A stretch of 64,000 nucleotides of DNA from CAZIVP01 sp964542915 (GCA_964542915.1 CAZIVP010000002.1:62001-126000); one strand, 5' to 3'; positions 8,013 through 17,164 are shown, counted from the first letter of the stretch. Numbers and translations are program-made. The notes: generated by a model not told the origin, from the letters alone.

Positions 8013-9542
8013 TTATTTGAGTAAAATCAGTTTTTGCGAATCGTTAATCATCCGGCCCCGTTGGCTTCCCCCTTCCACAATTTTGATTTTCAGAAAATAC
8101 AGACCGCTGCTCAAATGATCGGCCTGCCATCGAACCGAGTGCTGTCCGCCGCCATAATGACCTTTTGCAAACACATCCACGCATTGCCCCAACGCATTAT
8201 AGATACGCAGCTCCGCCTGAGCCGGTCGCGGCAATTCAAAGTGAATTTGGGTGGCGGCATTAAACGGATTGGGATAATTGGGCAACAATTTTGGTTTTCG
8301 TGGCATGGGATCGTTGAATTCTTGCCGGACGATCGGCGTGAGCATGTCGTTATAAATCGAATCCAGCGCATGGTAAGCATAACCCGCATATTGTTCCTGC
8401 ACAACAAGCATTTCGGCCGCATCGGCGCCATTTTGCCGCCATTCGCGCAGATAGTTATGCGCGCCGTTCAAAATTGAATCTTCCAGGGTGAACGTTGCCG
8501 TCCATAAACCATCGCCGGCGTCATCCCGCAATTTATAAGAATCGATATAGTGTTCGTTTTCCGCATAGTCAAACAGTTGACCGCGAATCTGGTTAGCCAC
8601 ATCACACAGCGGCGCCGTTTCGTCGCCGTCCGCATAAGACGGCGCGTCGCCCACGGGCCAATACGGCACGGCCACACTGGTAGCCGGCTGCCCCAAAATC
8701 GTCCACATCGTCGTCAATTTATTGGATTCGCCCTGCAATGTACCCTGAATAACCGCCGCCGATACCGAACTGGAACGACAGATACTGACGCCGGTATAGA
8801 TGTAGCCGTACGGCCGGTTTTCCAGCCATCGATCGGCAAAGGGTACGGCCACCGGATTGCTTTCGAAATCGGAAAAGTCGCGCATCTGGCCTCGCAAAAT
8901 ACTTCTGGCGTCCAGCGAATCACCGTCATAAAACGAAGCGATCAGATCGTGGGACCGATCGTAGCGTTCCCGGCCGCTGCCATCGTCTGTTCCGTTTTCG
9001 GCAAAATTGGTTCGGATAATATAGCCTTGCGGTGCAGCCGCGGAATCGTCAGCGTCGAAAACCCAGTAATCCGCGCCGGCAATTTCATACATCAGCGCTC
9101 TTCCGGATGAATCCAGAACCGCAAAATTACCGCGGGTTTGCCGGCCGTCGCTGTTCGTTGCATCAAGGAAGGCATCGAAATCCTGTATGCTTGCGCAGTA
9201 ACCCAGAGCGTGGCGCATCAACGACCCGTTGCTGTAGCCGCTATTATCGCTTGGCAAATCTTTGGCCAACGAATTGAGGATGGCGAAGCCGTGTTCATTG
9301 ACGCCCATCCAGGCGTAAGTTTTATTGGCGTTTACAACTGCGATAAAATCATAATCATAAGAGGTGTTATAATAGACTTCATTATTCGGTGCACCGGAAT
9401 TATCCCGGGTTTTCCAAATCAGCGGACGGCCGTCGCTGGTAGCTTTTCCCGTTGCAACGCCGATGGTGCATTCTTCATCCGCAAGCAGTATTCCGGTGAA
9501 TACAGTTAAAACAAAAATCGTTATGCTGATTGATCGTAACAC
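8013..9542 (-). CDS. Secreted Ntn-hydrolase (C45/C69-like), Cys nucleophile, with FlgD-like sorting domain
   Basis: After a signal peptide the mature protein would begin close to C25 in ECTIGVATGKATSDG, the arrangement of N-terminal-nucleophile amidohydrolases (acyl-transferase C45 or dipeptidase C69 type), followed by a WKTRD stretch. The catalytic part covers about residues 25-400. The last ~95 residues are a FlgD-like sorting domain (LLPNYPNPFNAATQI, then SSGLYFLKI), predicting secretion or surface display. The start is GTG at 9542 with AAGGGG 4 nt upstream. It pairs with the following GGT; the same pair recurs at 9564-12727. Substrate unknown; an amide bond in a glutamate conjugate is an inference. 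Confidence 0.75.
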   Translation of the reverse strand: MLRSISITIFVLTVFTGILLADEECTIGVATGKATSDGRPLIWKTRDNSGAPNNEVYYNTSYDYDFIAVVNANKTYAWMGVNEHGFAILNSLAKDLPSDNSGYSNGSLMRHALGYCASIQDFDAFLDATNSDGRQTRGNFAVLDSSGRALMYEIAGADYWVFDADDSAAAPQGYIIRTNFAENGTDDGSGRERYDRSHDLIASFYDGDSLDARSILRGQMRDFSDFESNPVAVPFADRWLENRPYGYIYTGVSICRSSSVSAAVIQGTLQGESNKLTTMWTILGQPATSVAVPYWPVGDAPSYADGDETAPLCDVANQIRGQLFDYAENEHYIDSYKLRDDAGDGLWTATFTLEDSILNGAHNYLREWRQNGADAAEMLVVQEQYAGYAYHALDSIYNDMLTPIVRQEFNDPMPRKPKLLPNYPNPFNAATQIHFELPRPAQAELRIYNALGQCVDVFAKGHYGGGQHSVRWQADHLSSGLYFLKIKIVEGGSQRGRMINDSQKLILLK

Positions 9543-9563
9543 GTAACCCCTTATGATCGGTTA

Positions 9564-11249
9564 TTAATCGATGCCCATGGCCCCGCCGGTTCGTCGCGGA
9601 TCCGATACGCCGATGTAACGGTTTAATTGTTTATCGTAAAAAATAAGTTGTACGCCGCCGAAGTGTTTATCAAGACCGTCGTATGCTTTCATTTCGTAGC
9701 CGTACTTTTTTAATTGATCGATGATTTCCGGTGCGTACAGGTTTTCGTAACTGATTTGATGATTGAAGGACCGGATGGAAAAACGCGGCGCATGCGTTGC
9801 GGTTACCGGGTCCTGGTTAAAATCGAACATACGCACAATCATTTGCGCCATCACATTGAAAATCCGTCCTCCGCCCGGCGTGCCCATCACTAACCGCATT
9901 TCATCATTTTTAAATACCATGGTTGGACAGATGGTGCTCAACGGCCGCCGTTGCGGTCCAAGATGATTGGGCGACGGGCGATGATAAAAATTGGACATGG
10001 ATGAATTAAAGATAATGCCCTGCGAACTGAAACCCGATCCGAAAAACAGACCCAGGGTTTGTGTTAAGGAAACCGCATTGCCCTGTTCGTCTATGACGGA
10101 AATATGTGTGGTATGCGGCCGGTCCATCCCGCCATATACCGAATCGGCCATCTCACCGTGGCTGTACAATTGGTACGGCTTGCCGACCGGAATGCCTTGG
10201 CTGTCGCTGTAATATCTTCTTTCGGGAATGATATCGGCAAAACGGACGCGGGCGTACTGCTCGCCGGTCAGCTCTTTAACCGGCACATCAAAATAACGCG
10301 GATCGCCCAGATAGTGGTAACGATCCACATCCGCTCTCAAAATAGCTTCGGTCATCAAATGAATCGGCAGCGCATCACGATCAAACGATTCGTATTCGAT
10401 GAAATCGGCCAGTTCATAGATATTCAGAATTTCCAGCAGGGCGGTACCCGATTGCGGCGGCGCCGCCGAATAGATGTTTAAATCCCGGTATTGAATACGC
10501 GGCGGCTCTTTCAGTTGCGCTTCATACCGGGCGAAATCATCATAACTCAGATATCCGCCGTCGGCCTGTATGTCTTTAGCGGCCTGTCGGGCAAACGCGC
10601 CTTTATAAAAATAATCCTGGCCATTGTGCGCCAGTCCCTGCAAAACCGCTATCAATTGCGGATTGTATAGCGTATCGCCGGGCTGCGCCGGAAAATCATT
10701 TTTGAAATAGAGGTCCCGGGTAGCGGGATGGTTCATCAATACATCCAGTTGATCCAGTAAGATGCCGTAGAATTTTTGATTGACCACAATGCCGGCTTTG
10801 GCGATATCGATGGCCGGTTGTATAATGGTTTGCAGCGGCAGGCTGCCGAACTGTTCGGCGGCTGTAATCAGGCCGGCCGGCGTACCGGGAATACAGATGG
10901 AACGACTGGTGTGCAGTTCATCATCGCTGTAATTGGAATCCGCCCGAGCTGAAGTTTCCATGTAATAATCCAGATAGTGCAGGCGATTTTTATCTTTCTG
11001 AAAAATGAGCATACCGCCGCCGCCCCCTAATCCGGACGCATAAGGCTCAACCACGCCAATCACAAAAGCCATGCTAACCGCCGCATCCACGGCGTTGCCG
11101 CCCTGGTTCAAAATGTCAATGCCTGTTTCCACGGCCAAAGGATGCGCCGCCGCCGCCATCGCTTTGGAAGCCGTATCCACTTTACCGATGGTTGCTGCGT
11201 TCAGGCCGGATAGACTGATAATAATAAAAGTAAGTACAATGTTTCGCAT
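9564..11249 (-). CDS. Gamma-glutamyltransferase homolog (copy 2, altered gamma-glutamyl site)
   Basis: Full-length GGT family protein with signal peptide and nucleophile T380 in HTTHISV, so self-processing is expected. Key substrate residues differ from copy 1. The Arg of DYRET appears as Met97 in DYYMET, the D433 equivalent is Asn420 in SSMSNF, and the SS pair is S438-T439 in PLSTI. In E. coli GGT a D433N change is known to favour glutaryl-type acyl substrates lacking a free alpha-amino group. This copy may therefore act on internal or N-blocked gamma-glutamyl bonds (inference). SD TGAGG; about 9 bp after the Ser-type Ntn-hydrolase gene. Confidence 0.88.
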   Translation of the reverse strand: MRNIVLTFIIISLSGLNAATIGKVDTASKAMAAAAHPLAVETGIDILNQGGNAVDAAVSMAFVIGVVEPYASGLGGGGGMLIFQKDKNRLHYLDYYMETSARADSNYSDDELHTSRSICIPGTPAGLITAAEQFGSLPLQTIIQPAIDIAKAGIVVNQKFYGILLDQLDVLMNHPATRDLYFKNDFPAQPGDTLYNPQLIAVLQGLAHNGQDYFYKGAFARQAAKDIQADGGYLSYDDFARYEAQLKEPPRIQYRDLNIYSAAPPQSGTALLEILNIYELADFIEYESFDRDALPIHLMTEAILRADVDRYHYLGDPRYFDVPVKELTGEQYARVRFADIIPERRYYSDSQGIPVGKPYQLYSHGEMADSVYGGMDRPHTTHISVIDEQGNAVSLTQTLGLFFGSGFSSQGIIFNSSMSNFYHRPSPNHLGPQRRPLSTICPTMVFKNDEMRLVMGTPGGGRIFNVMAQMIVRMFDFNQDPVTATHAPRFSIRSFNHQISYENLYAPEIIDQLKKYGYEMKAYDGLDKHFGGVQLIFYDKQLNRYIGVSDPRRTGGAMGID

Positions 11250-11257
11250 AAAATGCC

Positions 11258-12727
11258 TCAGGGTAAATAGACCAGTTTTTGGGTAAATCGTTGTTCATGT
11301 GTAATGATGGTTAAAAAATAGACGCCCCCGGCCATCTTATCGGATAACGTTGAACGCCAGGTATGCAAGCCGGCGGGTATGCCGTAGCGCCGGTTTTCCC
11401 GGATTTTGCGGCCAAGAATATCACAAACAAACAAATGGACGTCGGCTCGCCGGTTAAGATAAAATGAAATTTGTGTCGTCTTATTGAAGGGATTGGGATA
11501 AACGGGAAATACGTGTATATGATCGGGAACCGATCCCGAAGATTCCGGCAATGGCATCAACGAGTAAATATGATCATATTCTGTCTTGGCCCAGGTATGG
11601 ATGTCTGCCATCCAGTTCTCTTTGGCTGCCGCCGCATCGGCGTTATTCATGGCTTGCCATAGCGGTCGATTCGCTTCATAAGCGGTAAACAGAGAGTCCT
11701 GAATTTCAAACGTCTGTTCTCTGATCTTTACTAACCGGAATGTATCGGCGTAACGGTCGCCGTAACGTCCGTTATTGTAACTGTAAACCAAACGGCGGAT
11801 TTGGTCGCTGCTGCCGGCCATGCCTTTGTCTTGCGCTGTTGCGCGGATGTTAGCGGGAATATCGGCGGCGGCGGCAAAAAAGGGCAAAGCCACGGTCAAC
11901 GACGGTTCGCTCAAGCACAGCCACATAATGGCGTCGCTGCCGGCGTTATCCTGAGGCAGTACACCTTTGATCACGCAGCCGGCGGCGGTTTTATAGCGCG
12001 AGAGCACCGGATTGGTAAAATACTGCCCCAGCGGCATTTGGTCTTCATCTTGCTGCGAATGGGCAAAATCTTTGATCACTTCATCAACTAAATAGGCATA
12101 GCTCAATCCACTATCGGGTGCATGCTGCAGAAGATAATTGGCCCGGGCTTCCCGCTCCGGCGAGGTGCTGCCGGCGGCCGGTTCGCCGGCGCGCGGATGG
12201 TATTTAGCCGTATTAGCCATCGAGGCCGCACTATCCGTAATAACCAATTCCACATGACTGTTGCCGTCAACTTCAAAAAGGGCGCCCTGCCCCAGCGAAT
12301 CAATAACGCCGTAATGATTATGGACGCGCCGTTCGCCGCTGGTGGAAGCCAGCAAGGCTCTGAAATCATCCAGCGATGCACAGGTTTTTAAGGCGATAGC
12401 CGCAAACTCCGACCCCGTAGGACCGCTTTCGGCGCCCGTTAAATTTTCACTGTCGGAATAGACGATGCCGAAACCGGCCGTGTTGATACCCATCCGGGCT
12501 CTGGTGTGGTCCTGCCCGTCATTTTGCTGAAAAACATAACTGTAATCATCCCCCGCCGATTTATAATAATTGACGTCCGAAGGATAACTATCGGTGCGAT
12601 CTTTGTTTTTAAACAATAAGGGCCGGCCGTCATTGGTCGCCGAACCGGTGGCAATACCAATGGTGGAAACAAAGGCCTGGTTTAAAGCTAATAACAGAAG
12701 CAGCGTTGTATAAATTATTGGGCGCAT
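11258..12727 (-). CDS. Secreted Ntn-hydrolase paralog with Ser in place of the Cys nucleophile, FlgD-like sorting domain
   Basis: Paralog of the 8013-9542 gene; STIGIATGSATNDGRPLLFKNKD aligns with CTIGVATGKATSDGRPLIWKTRD, putting Ser21 (codon TCC) where the other has Cys25 (codon TGC). It sits right after a signal peptide ending around NQAFV, so Ser could be the N-terminal nucleophile, as in penicillin acylases, or the enzyme could be inactive. The C-terminal ~90 residues form a FlgD-like sorting domain (VFPVYPNPFNKTTQI, AGGVYFLTI). The start lies 3 nt after the upstream stop with a poor SD, suggesting translational coupling. Confidence 0.75.
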   Translation of the reverse strand: MRPIIYTTLLLLLALNQAFVSTIGIATGSATNDGRPLLFKNKDRTDSYPSDVNYYKSAGDDYSYVFQQNDGQDHTRARMGINTAGFGIVYSDSENLTGAESGPTGSEFAAIALKTCASLDDFRALLASTSGERRVHNHYGVIDSLGQGALFEVDGNSHVELVITDSAASMANTAKYHPRAGEPAAGSTSPEREARANYLLQHAPDSGLSYAYLVDEVIKDFAHSQQDEDQMPLGQYFTNPVLSRYKTAAGCVIKGVLPQDNAGSDAIMWLCLSEPSLTVALPFFAAAADIPANIRATAQDKGMAGSSDQIRRLVYSYNNGRYGDRYADTFRLVKIREQTFEIQDSLFTAYEANRPLWQAMNNADAAAAKENWMADIHTWAKTEYDHIYSLMPLPESSGSVPDHIHVFPVYPNPFNKTTQISFYLNRRADVHLFVCDILGRKIRENRRYGIPAGLHTWRSTLSDKMAGGVYFLTIITHEQRFTQKLVYLP

Positions 12728-12730
12728 TTT

Positions 12731-13954
12731 TTATTTCATTAAGATGATTTTTTGAGTGAGGATTCCCTCGCCCTGTTGGACGCTCATGATATACATACCG
12801 GATGCGACGCTCCGATTCCGTTCATTGCTACCGTTCCATCGAACCCTGATGTCGCCTGCTGTTCGGATATCTTTATCGATCCGCTTAACCATTTTTCCGT
12901 TTACGTCATAGATTTTGATTTGCGCCGCTCCGGCATGTTTAAATCTGAACGTCATGGTAACGCGTTGATTAAAGGGATTGGGATACAACCCCGTTAGCGT
13001 GATCGCCGGCCTTTCGATCTTCGTATGCCGTTGATCAAAAATACCGGTAACCGATGCAAACGACTGGTCCACCGCCTCAATCGCATTTTCCCACTCCGAT
13101 TCGTAGCGCCGGATAAAATATTCCAGTTCCATATGAATAAATGAGAATTTTTCCCCGTTGGAATACCGGCCCTGGGTATTGGTCGTCGCCCCCAGATAAC
13201 CGTAATCTTCGCCGTCAAAAATACCGGCGGAATAGCCGCTATTTCGCAAATTCATGGCCAGCGTATCCAGTATATCGGACGGCTCCGGCGTACCGTTGCT
13301 TAAAACCACATCGGGATAATCGCTGTAGTTATCATTACCGTCGCGGCTGAAACCGTGTATTTGCAGCGTATGCGCAACCAGCGGCGCGATTTCCCGGTGC
13401 ATAACATGAAAGTTGTTCACCTTATTATGAGCTACATCGGCCGGCGCCGGATCTCTGCCATTGGCATAGCGATGGGTTCCGGCCATCAAAAAATAGCGCG
13501 GTTGATTTCTCAGGAAATATTCGATACCCACCTGCCATGTGTAAGAATCCCACAACGGATGCGGGATTTCAATGGCAATGTCCTGTCTGGCCTGCGGATT
13601 AAAAATGAATGTACCCCAACCTTTGAATGCATCGGAATTTTTCTCCTCCCACACATAATAACGGCGATTATCAGCGCTGTTCAGCCAGTCATACAATTCG
13701 TAATTTAATGTATCGGCAAGCGCCTCGGCGCGCGCCAGGCTGTCGCTTATGATGGCCCGGATAGCCTGCCCGAACAGGTCGCGCTCGCTTTCGGTCGGCG
13801 GTATGTAATCGTCCGAATTCATCTGCGGCATGTCTTCTATAATAGCCTCGATGAGGTCGTACAACTGGCCTTCTCTGGATTCCTGTGCATACGACGGGCC
13901 AGTTAAGAAAATCAGCAGCAGAGCGGCTGTGATAAACGAAACCGGTTTATTCAT
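12731..13954 (-). CDS. Sorted secreted protein, possible PGA-hydrolase-like metalloenzyme
   Basis: 407 residues: signal peptide (1-23), an alpha-helical N-terminal part, a central domain and a C-terminal FlgD-like sorting domain (LTGLYPNPFNQRVTM, ASGMYIM). The central part shows AGTHRYAN, then HN..NNFHVMHR, LQIHGF, DVVLSNGT, and FIHMELE with IRR. The order of a His in a vsiHG-like strand, a later GA..N segment and a closing lE...R resembles zinc gamma-PGA hydrolases (PghP/DUF867) and N-formylglutamate amidohydrolases. I cannot confirm this without structure comparison. It overlaps the DUF6305-like gene by 8 bp. Location in a PGA locus makes an extracellular PGA depolymerase an attractive hypothesis. 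Confidence 0.65.
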   Translation of the reverse strand: MNKPVSFITAALLLIFLTGPSYAQESREGQLYDLIEAIIEDMPQMNSDDYIPPTESERDLFGQAIRAIISDSLARAEALADTLNYELYDWLNSADNRRYYVWEEKNSDAFKGWGTFIFNPQARQDIAIEIPHPLWDSYTWQVGIEYFLRNQPRYFLMAGTHRYANGRDPAPADVAHNKVNNFHVMHREIAPLVAHTLQIHGFSRDGNDNYSDYPDVVLSNGTPEPSDILDTLAMNLRNSGYSAGIFDGEDYGYLGATTNTQGRYSNGEKFSFIHMELEYFIRRYESEWENAIEAVDQSFASVTGIFDQRHTKIERPAITLTGLYPNPFNQRVTMTFRFKHAGAAQIKIYDVNGKMVKRIDKDIRTAGDIRVRWNGSNERNRSVASGMYIMSVQQGEGILTQKIILMK

Positions 13955-14498
13955 TTTTACCGTATAATTGGGTTAACTGATCTTTGATAAATATGATTTT
14001 TTCGCTGACTTTAAGCTCTGTTTTTTGTTTTTCAGCCATTTTGCTAAAAAAGCCGTCCTCATTGCCGCCTTCGACCACAATCATATAATCGGCGTGTTTA
14101 CCGACCAGCGTATTGAAATAATCGGATAACTCGCCCCGCCGCGATTTGCCGCCCAGATGCAGCAACAGAATCGGAATATCATTATCTTCCGCCGCTTCAA
14201 TAACCGTTTCCACGCGTTTATATTCCTGATCTTTATCGATCTTGGCCGCGCCCAGACCTTTTGAACTGCCGCCGCAGACAAACAAAATGCTCTGATAATC
14301 CTTAACATTCTCCGGTTTGGCCAGCTTGTCCATGGTAAATTCCAGTCCGGCTTTTTTCGCCAGCACTTTGGACATCAATATATCGGCGCTTTGACCAGCG
14401 CTTGTAATCAATACCGGTTCTGAAAATTTTTGGCCAAACGCCAGCGTCACGCTGAAAATCGTAACCGCAATCATTAGCAGTAGCTTCCTAAGCTGCAT
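13947..14498 (-). CDS. DUF6305-like exported protein
   Basis: 183 residues with signal peptide (about 1-22) and a compact alpha/beta domain starting EPVLITSAGQSADILM and containing ILFVCGGSSKGLG and ILLLHLGGKSRRG. I associate this pattern with the DUF6305 family, which has no assigned activity. SD AGGGG precedes ATG 14498. It overlaps the next gene by 8 bp, so it is in the same transcript as the TRAP permease, M14-like and GGT genes. The Rossmann-like pattern suggests small-ligand or nucleotide-type binding, but no catalytic motif is visible. Confidence 0.65.
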   Translation of the reverse strand: MQLRKLLLMIAVTIFSVTLAFGQKFSEPVLITSAGQSADILMSKVLAKKAGLEFTMDKLAKPENVKDYQSILFVCGGSSKGLGAAKIDKDQEYKRVETVIEAAEDNDIPILLLHLGGKSRRGELSDYFNTLVGKHADYMIVVEGGNEDGFFSKMAEKQKTELKVSEKIIFIKDQLTQLYGKNE

Positions 14499-14499
14499 A

Positions 14500-15642
14500 T
14501 TAGTCCCCTTTATGTTTTATTGTTAAATACTGTATCACTCCCTTATCCATGAGCTGATCGTAATCCGGCAGGCCGGTGAATTCAATGGCTTCGGCCGGAT
14601 TATTATCCGAAAAAATGCGGGTAACTTTTTGGATGGCAGCCAGATGGCGGCCCACGCGCCGCTTTAACGGAATACCGGTGCTGTCATACGGCACGGTCAA
14701 CACATTCAAACGACTGCCCTTCAGGTACATTTTATCTTCACCCCCGATAAGCAAACGTTCATCCGTCCTGCCCCGCAACCGTCCCTGCAATGGATTGGCG
14801 GATTCAAGTAAGATAGGCACAGTTTCGGTGAAGTCCGTCCACTCCCGGTGACTTAAGCCGTGGTAATTATACGGCGACGGTTCGATAGAATATTCCAATC
14901 CTTCAAACTGCAATTCGATCGCAGCCTCCGAGGCCAGCTCCTGGCTTCGTTCGGAAGCGACAATGGCATTAACGACCGGATACTCCGGCGAAGCCTCATG
15001 CAAATCGAAGGCGAGGTGCACCTTTTCGGATTTAATTAATTGCACGATGGCATAAGCCACCCGTTCGGTGAGCGTGCCGTCTTTTACGCCCGGATAAGCG
15101 CGATTCAGATTTCTGGTTTCCTTCCCCGCCAGTTTTTGCCCCGATGGGTAATGCAAATAGATTTCGGGATCGGGCCACTGATCAATTTGGTTGGTAACCC
15201 GCGCCCCGTGCCGGAAGGTGCGGGCGCCCCGATCATCGGACAAAGTAAAATACTGTGGATGACCTTCCTGCGGATCGTTATGGGTAAAGGCGCTGTGGTT
15301 GGCCCGCGGTATAACGATAACCCTGCCTCTGTCAACCGAAAGATTCTCCAGGATCAGCACAGAAGCTACAAATCCCGCCGGCTCGTTGGGATGTGTGCCT
15401 CCCAGGATAAGAGCTGTACCGCCTTCTTCACCGCTATCAAAAAAATAAATGTCCGTTTCGCCCCGGGTTCCTTCGAGAAAGGCATTGTAATCGCTGAGCT
15501 TCTTTATATCGGTGAGCGCCGCCGATGGATACAGAGGCTCCGCCCGGTGCATCTGTAAAAAGTCAAAAGCCGCCAGCGTCGATATGACAGCGATTAGAAT
15601 CAAAGTGATAATTTCGAACCAGTATGTTTTAAGCCGCACCAT
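14500..15642 (-). CDS. Membrane-anchored M14-type / aspartoacylase-like metallopeptidase
   Basis: Second M14/succinylglutamate-desuccinylase-like enzyme of the locus (380 aa). An N-terminal membrane anchor (about 9-27) has no lipobox. Zinc motif: H84-x2-E87 in GGTHPNEPAG and H215 in FDLHEASPEYP; substrate-binding NLNRAYPG at 178-185; the likely catalytic Glu is in VPILLESANP. It is longer than the 4422-5288 lipoprotein because of an insertion after the first metal motif. SD CGGGG. The DUF6305-like gene follows within 2 bp. Likely trims acyl- or gamma-linked glutamate outside the inner membrane (inference). Confidence 0.8.
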   Translation of the reverse strand: MVRLKTYWFEIITLILIAVISTLAAFDFLQMHRAEPLYPSAALTDIKKLSDYNAFLEGTRGETDIYFFDSGEEGGTALILGGTHPNEPAGFVASVLILENLSVDRGRVIVIPRANHSAFTHNDPQEGHPQYFTLSDDRGARTFRHGARVTNQIDQWPDPEIYLHYPSGQKLAGKETRNLNRAYPGVKDGTLTERVAYAIVQLIKSEKVHLAFDLHEASPEYPVVNAIVASERSQELASEAAIELQFEGLEYSIEPSPYNYHGLSHREWTDFTETVPILLESANPLQGRLRGRTDERLLIGGEDKMYLKGSRLNVLTVPYDSTGIPLKRRVGRHLAAIQKVTRIFSDNNPAEAIEFTGLPDYDQLMDKGVIQYLTIKHKGD

Positions 15643-15650
15643 AAGCCCCG

Positions 15651-15800
15651 TTATTTAATCATCAGAAATCTCAGGATGAATGGTATGAGCGACGCCGCCG
15701 CCGTTATTTTCATCATCCGGGATTGCTCTTTAAAGACGCTGTAAAACAAAATAATAATCAGATACAGCGTGATCAGTTGATAAATAATTTTCAGAATCAT
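15651..15800 (-). CDS. Small 49-residue membrane protein
   Basis: A short ORF with ATG at 15800, TAA at 15651, and AGGG 8 nt before the start. It encodes an almost wholly hydrophobic protein (MILKIIYQLITLYLIIILFY... ending RFLMIK) with two probable membrane helices separated by a short basic loop (KEQSRMMK). It lies between the TRAP-type permease (32 bp upstream) and the M14-like gene (9 bp downstream). It could be an accessory subunit standing in for the missing DctQ. No family recognised. Confidence 0.6.
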   Translation of the reverse strand: MILKIIYQLITLYLIIILFYSVFKEQSRMMKITAAASLIPFILRFLMIK

Positions 15801-15831
15801 ACACACACCCTAAATGGAACGCTTCCGGTTT

Positions 15832-17103
15832 TCAGAGAAAATTGCCCAGTGCATTGGCAAAATAGATCATCCCAATAGCCCAGAGGGCAGTGATAATAGC
15901 CGGAATCAATGTTACTTTTAATACTTTGAAATAGTTATGCTCTTTAACAACCTGGGCGGCGAAAATACCGGCCAGCGCCGTCGGCGGCATCAGATCGCCC
16001 AGACCGGTGAGCAAGGATATGGCCGAGCCGACGATAATTTCATTCTGGCCCAGAAACGCCAGCAGAAAGGGAACGCCCAGAACCGACGCCGAACCATAAG
16101 CCGACACAGCGCCGAACAGCGGTATCATGACAGCCATGCTAACATAACGCCAGAATGAAGGCAGACTCAAACTGTTGATAACCAATAAACCCCGTACACC
16201 ATTGAGCGTCATGATTTGTATAAACATGCCGATGCCGATCAGAATACCCAAAACCGGCAGCGTTTCTTTGATGGCCTGATTGGAAACCCTCCAAAAGTTC
16301 ATTTTTTCGCCGCTGTAGATACCGACCAGGCTGCCGATCATAAAGGTCAACGGTATGCCCAATTTTGGAAAAAAATCGGGAAAAATACGCACACCCAGCA
16401 TCAGTATCATGACCACAATCAACGGAACATACAGTCGATATCCGTATTTGGCGTGAAAGTCCTCGCCTATCTTATCCCTGATGCGATCAAAATCGATATG
16501 TTTGAGATGTTTGTGTCCCAGGGCGATGTTCACGCCAAACGCCAGCGGAAGGGTAGCGAACAGCAGCGGCAGTTCAAAACCGATATATGGCATATCCACC
16601 CCGCCGCCGATAATCATAGCCGGAACATTAATCGGCGGCGCGATCATCCCGTAAATGGCGCTCATGGCAATCATGGCGGCTACGGTTACCCGCGGAATCC
16701 CCAGCAACATCATAGATGGCGCCACAATGGCGCCGGTGGTCAGAACAGCCGCTGTGGACAAACCGGTAATCATACCCGTAAACATAATGAACAGGGTAAT
16801 CAGTATGGTCAGCCATAACGGACGTTCGTGCATATGAATGATAATGGCCCGGTTGATACTGCCCAGCGTTCCCGATTTACGGATAACTTCCATAAATATC
16901 ATAGCGGTAGCAATAATGAGAATGGGATCCAGATAGGTGAACGTACCTTCTACGAGATGCCTTAAGGGAATCCCTTCTCCGGCCGCCGCCGCGCCTGCTA
17001 TCGATGATAGTATGAGTGAAATCCCAATAGGCAGTTTGAACAGCATGGCGCATACTACAAATATCACGATCATTATTAAGAAGAATAACCACTCAGCCAA
17101 CAA
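15832..17103 (-). CDS. TRAP-type large permease (DctM-like)
   Basis: 423-residue polytopic inner-membrane protein with about 11-12 hydrophobic segments. It has TRAP/DctM-like features: paired glycine-rich helices, SAIYGMIAPPINVPAMIIGGG in the middle and LTGLGDLMPPTALAGIFAAQ near the C-terminus, giving the two-fold pseudo-repeat with PP motifs. No DctP binding protein or canonical DctQ is encoded beside it. The start is TTG (17103 or 17100) with GGAGG upstream. Likely imports small acidic products such as glutamate made by the periplasmic hydrolases (inference). Confidence 0.8.
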   Translation of the reverse strand: MLAEWLFFLIMIVIFVVCAMLFKLPIGISLILSSIAGAAAAGEGIPLRHLVEGTFTYLDPILIIATAMIFMEVIRKSGTLGSINRAIIIHMHERPLWLTILITLFIMFTGMITGLSTAAVLTTGAIVAPSMMLLGIPRVTVAAMIAMSAIYGMIAPPINVPAMIIGGGVDMPYIGFELPLLFATLPLAFGVNIALGHKHLKHIDFDRIRDKIGEDFHAKYGYRLYVPLIVVMILMLGVRIFPDFFPKLGIPLTFMIGSLVGIYSGEKMNFWRVSNQAIKETLPVLGILIGIGMFIQIMTLNGVRGLLVINSLSLPSFWRYVSMAVMIPLFGAVSAYGSASVLGVPFLLAFLGQNEIIVGSAISLLTGLGDLMPPTALAGIFAAQVVKEHNYFKVLKVTLIPAIITALWAIGMIYFANALGNFL

Positions 17104-17164
17104 TCCGTTGTCCTCCGCCGATTTTCAATTGATTCCCTGTATTCTGCGCACCATTATTTCAGTT

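Noticed and set aside
8550..9110. 186-codon plus-strand open frame inside the Ntn-hydrolase gene
   Set aside because: Antisense shadow; Arg/His-rich, no recognisable domain, no SD.
6336..12727. Sequencing or assembly duplication as the cause of the tandem hydrolase-GGT pairs
   Set aside because: The two copies differ widely in sequence and active-site residues, so this is an old real duplication.
16216..16818. 200-codon plus-strand open frame inside the TRAP permease gene
   Set aside because: Rich in His, Gln, Asn and Arg, the usual shadow of a hydrophobic protein on the opposite strand; no RBS.
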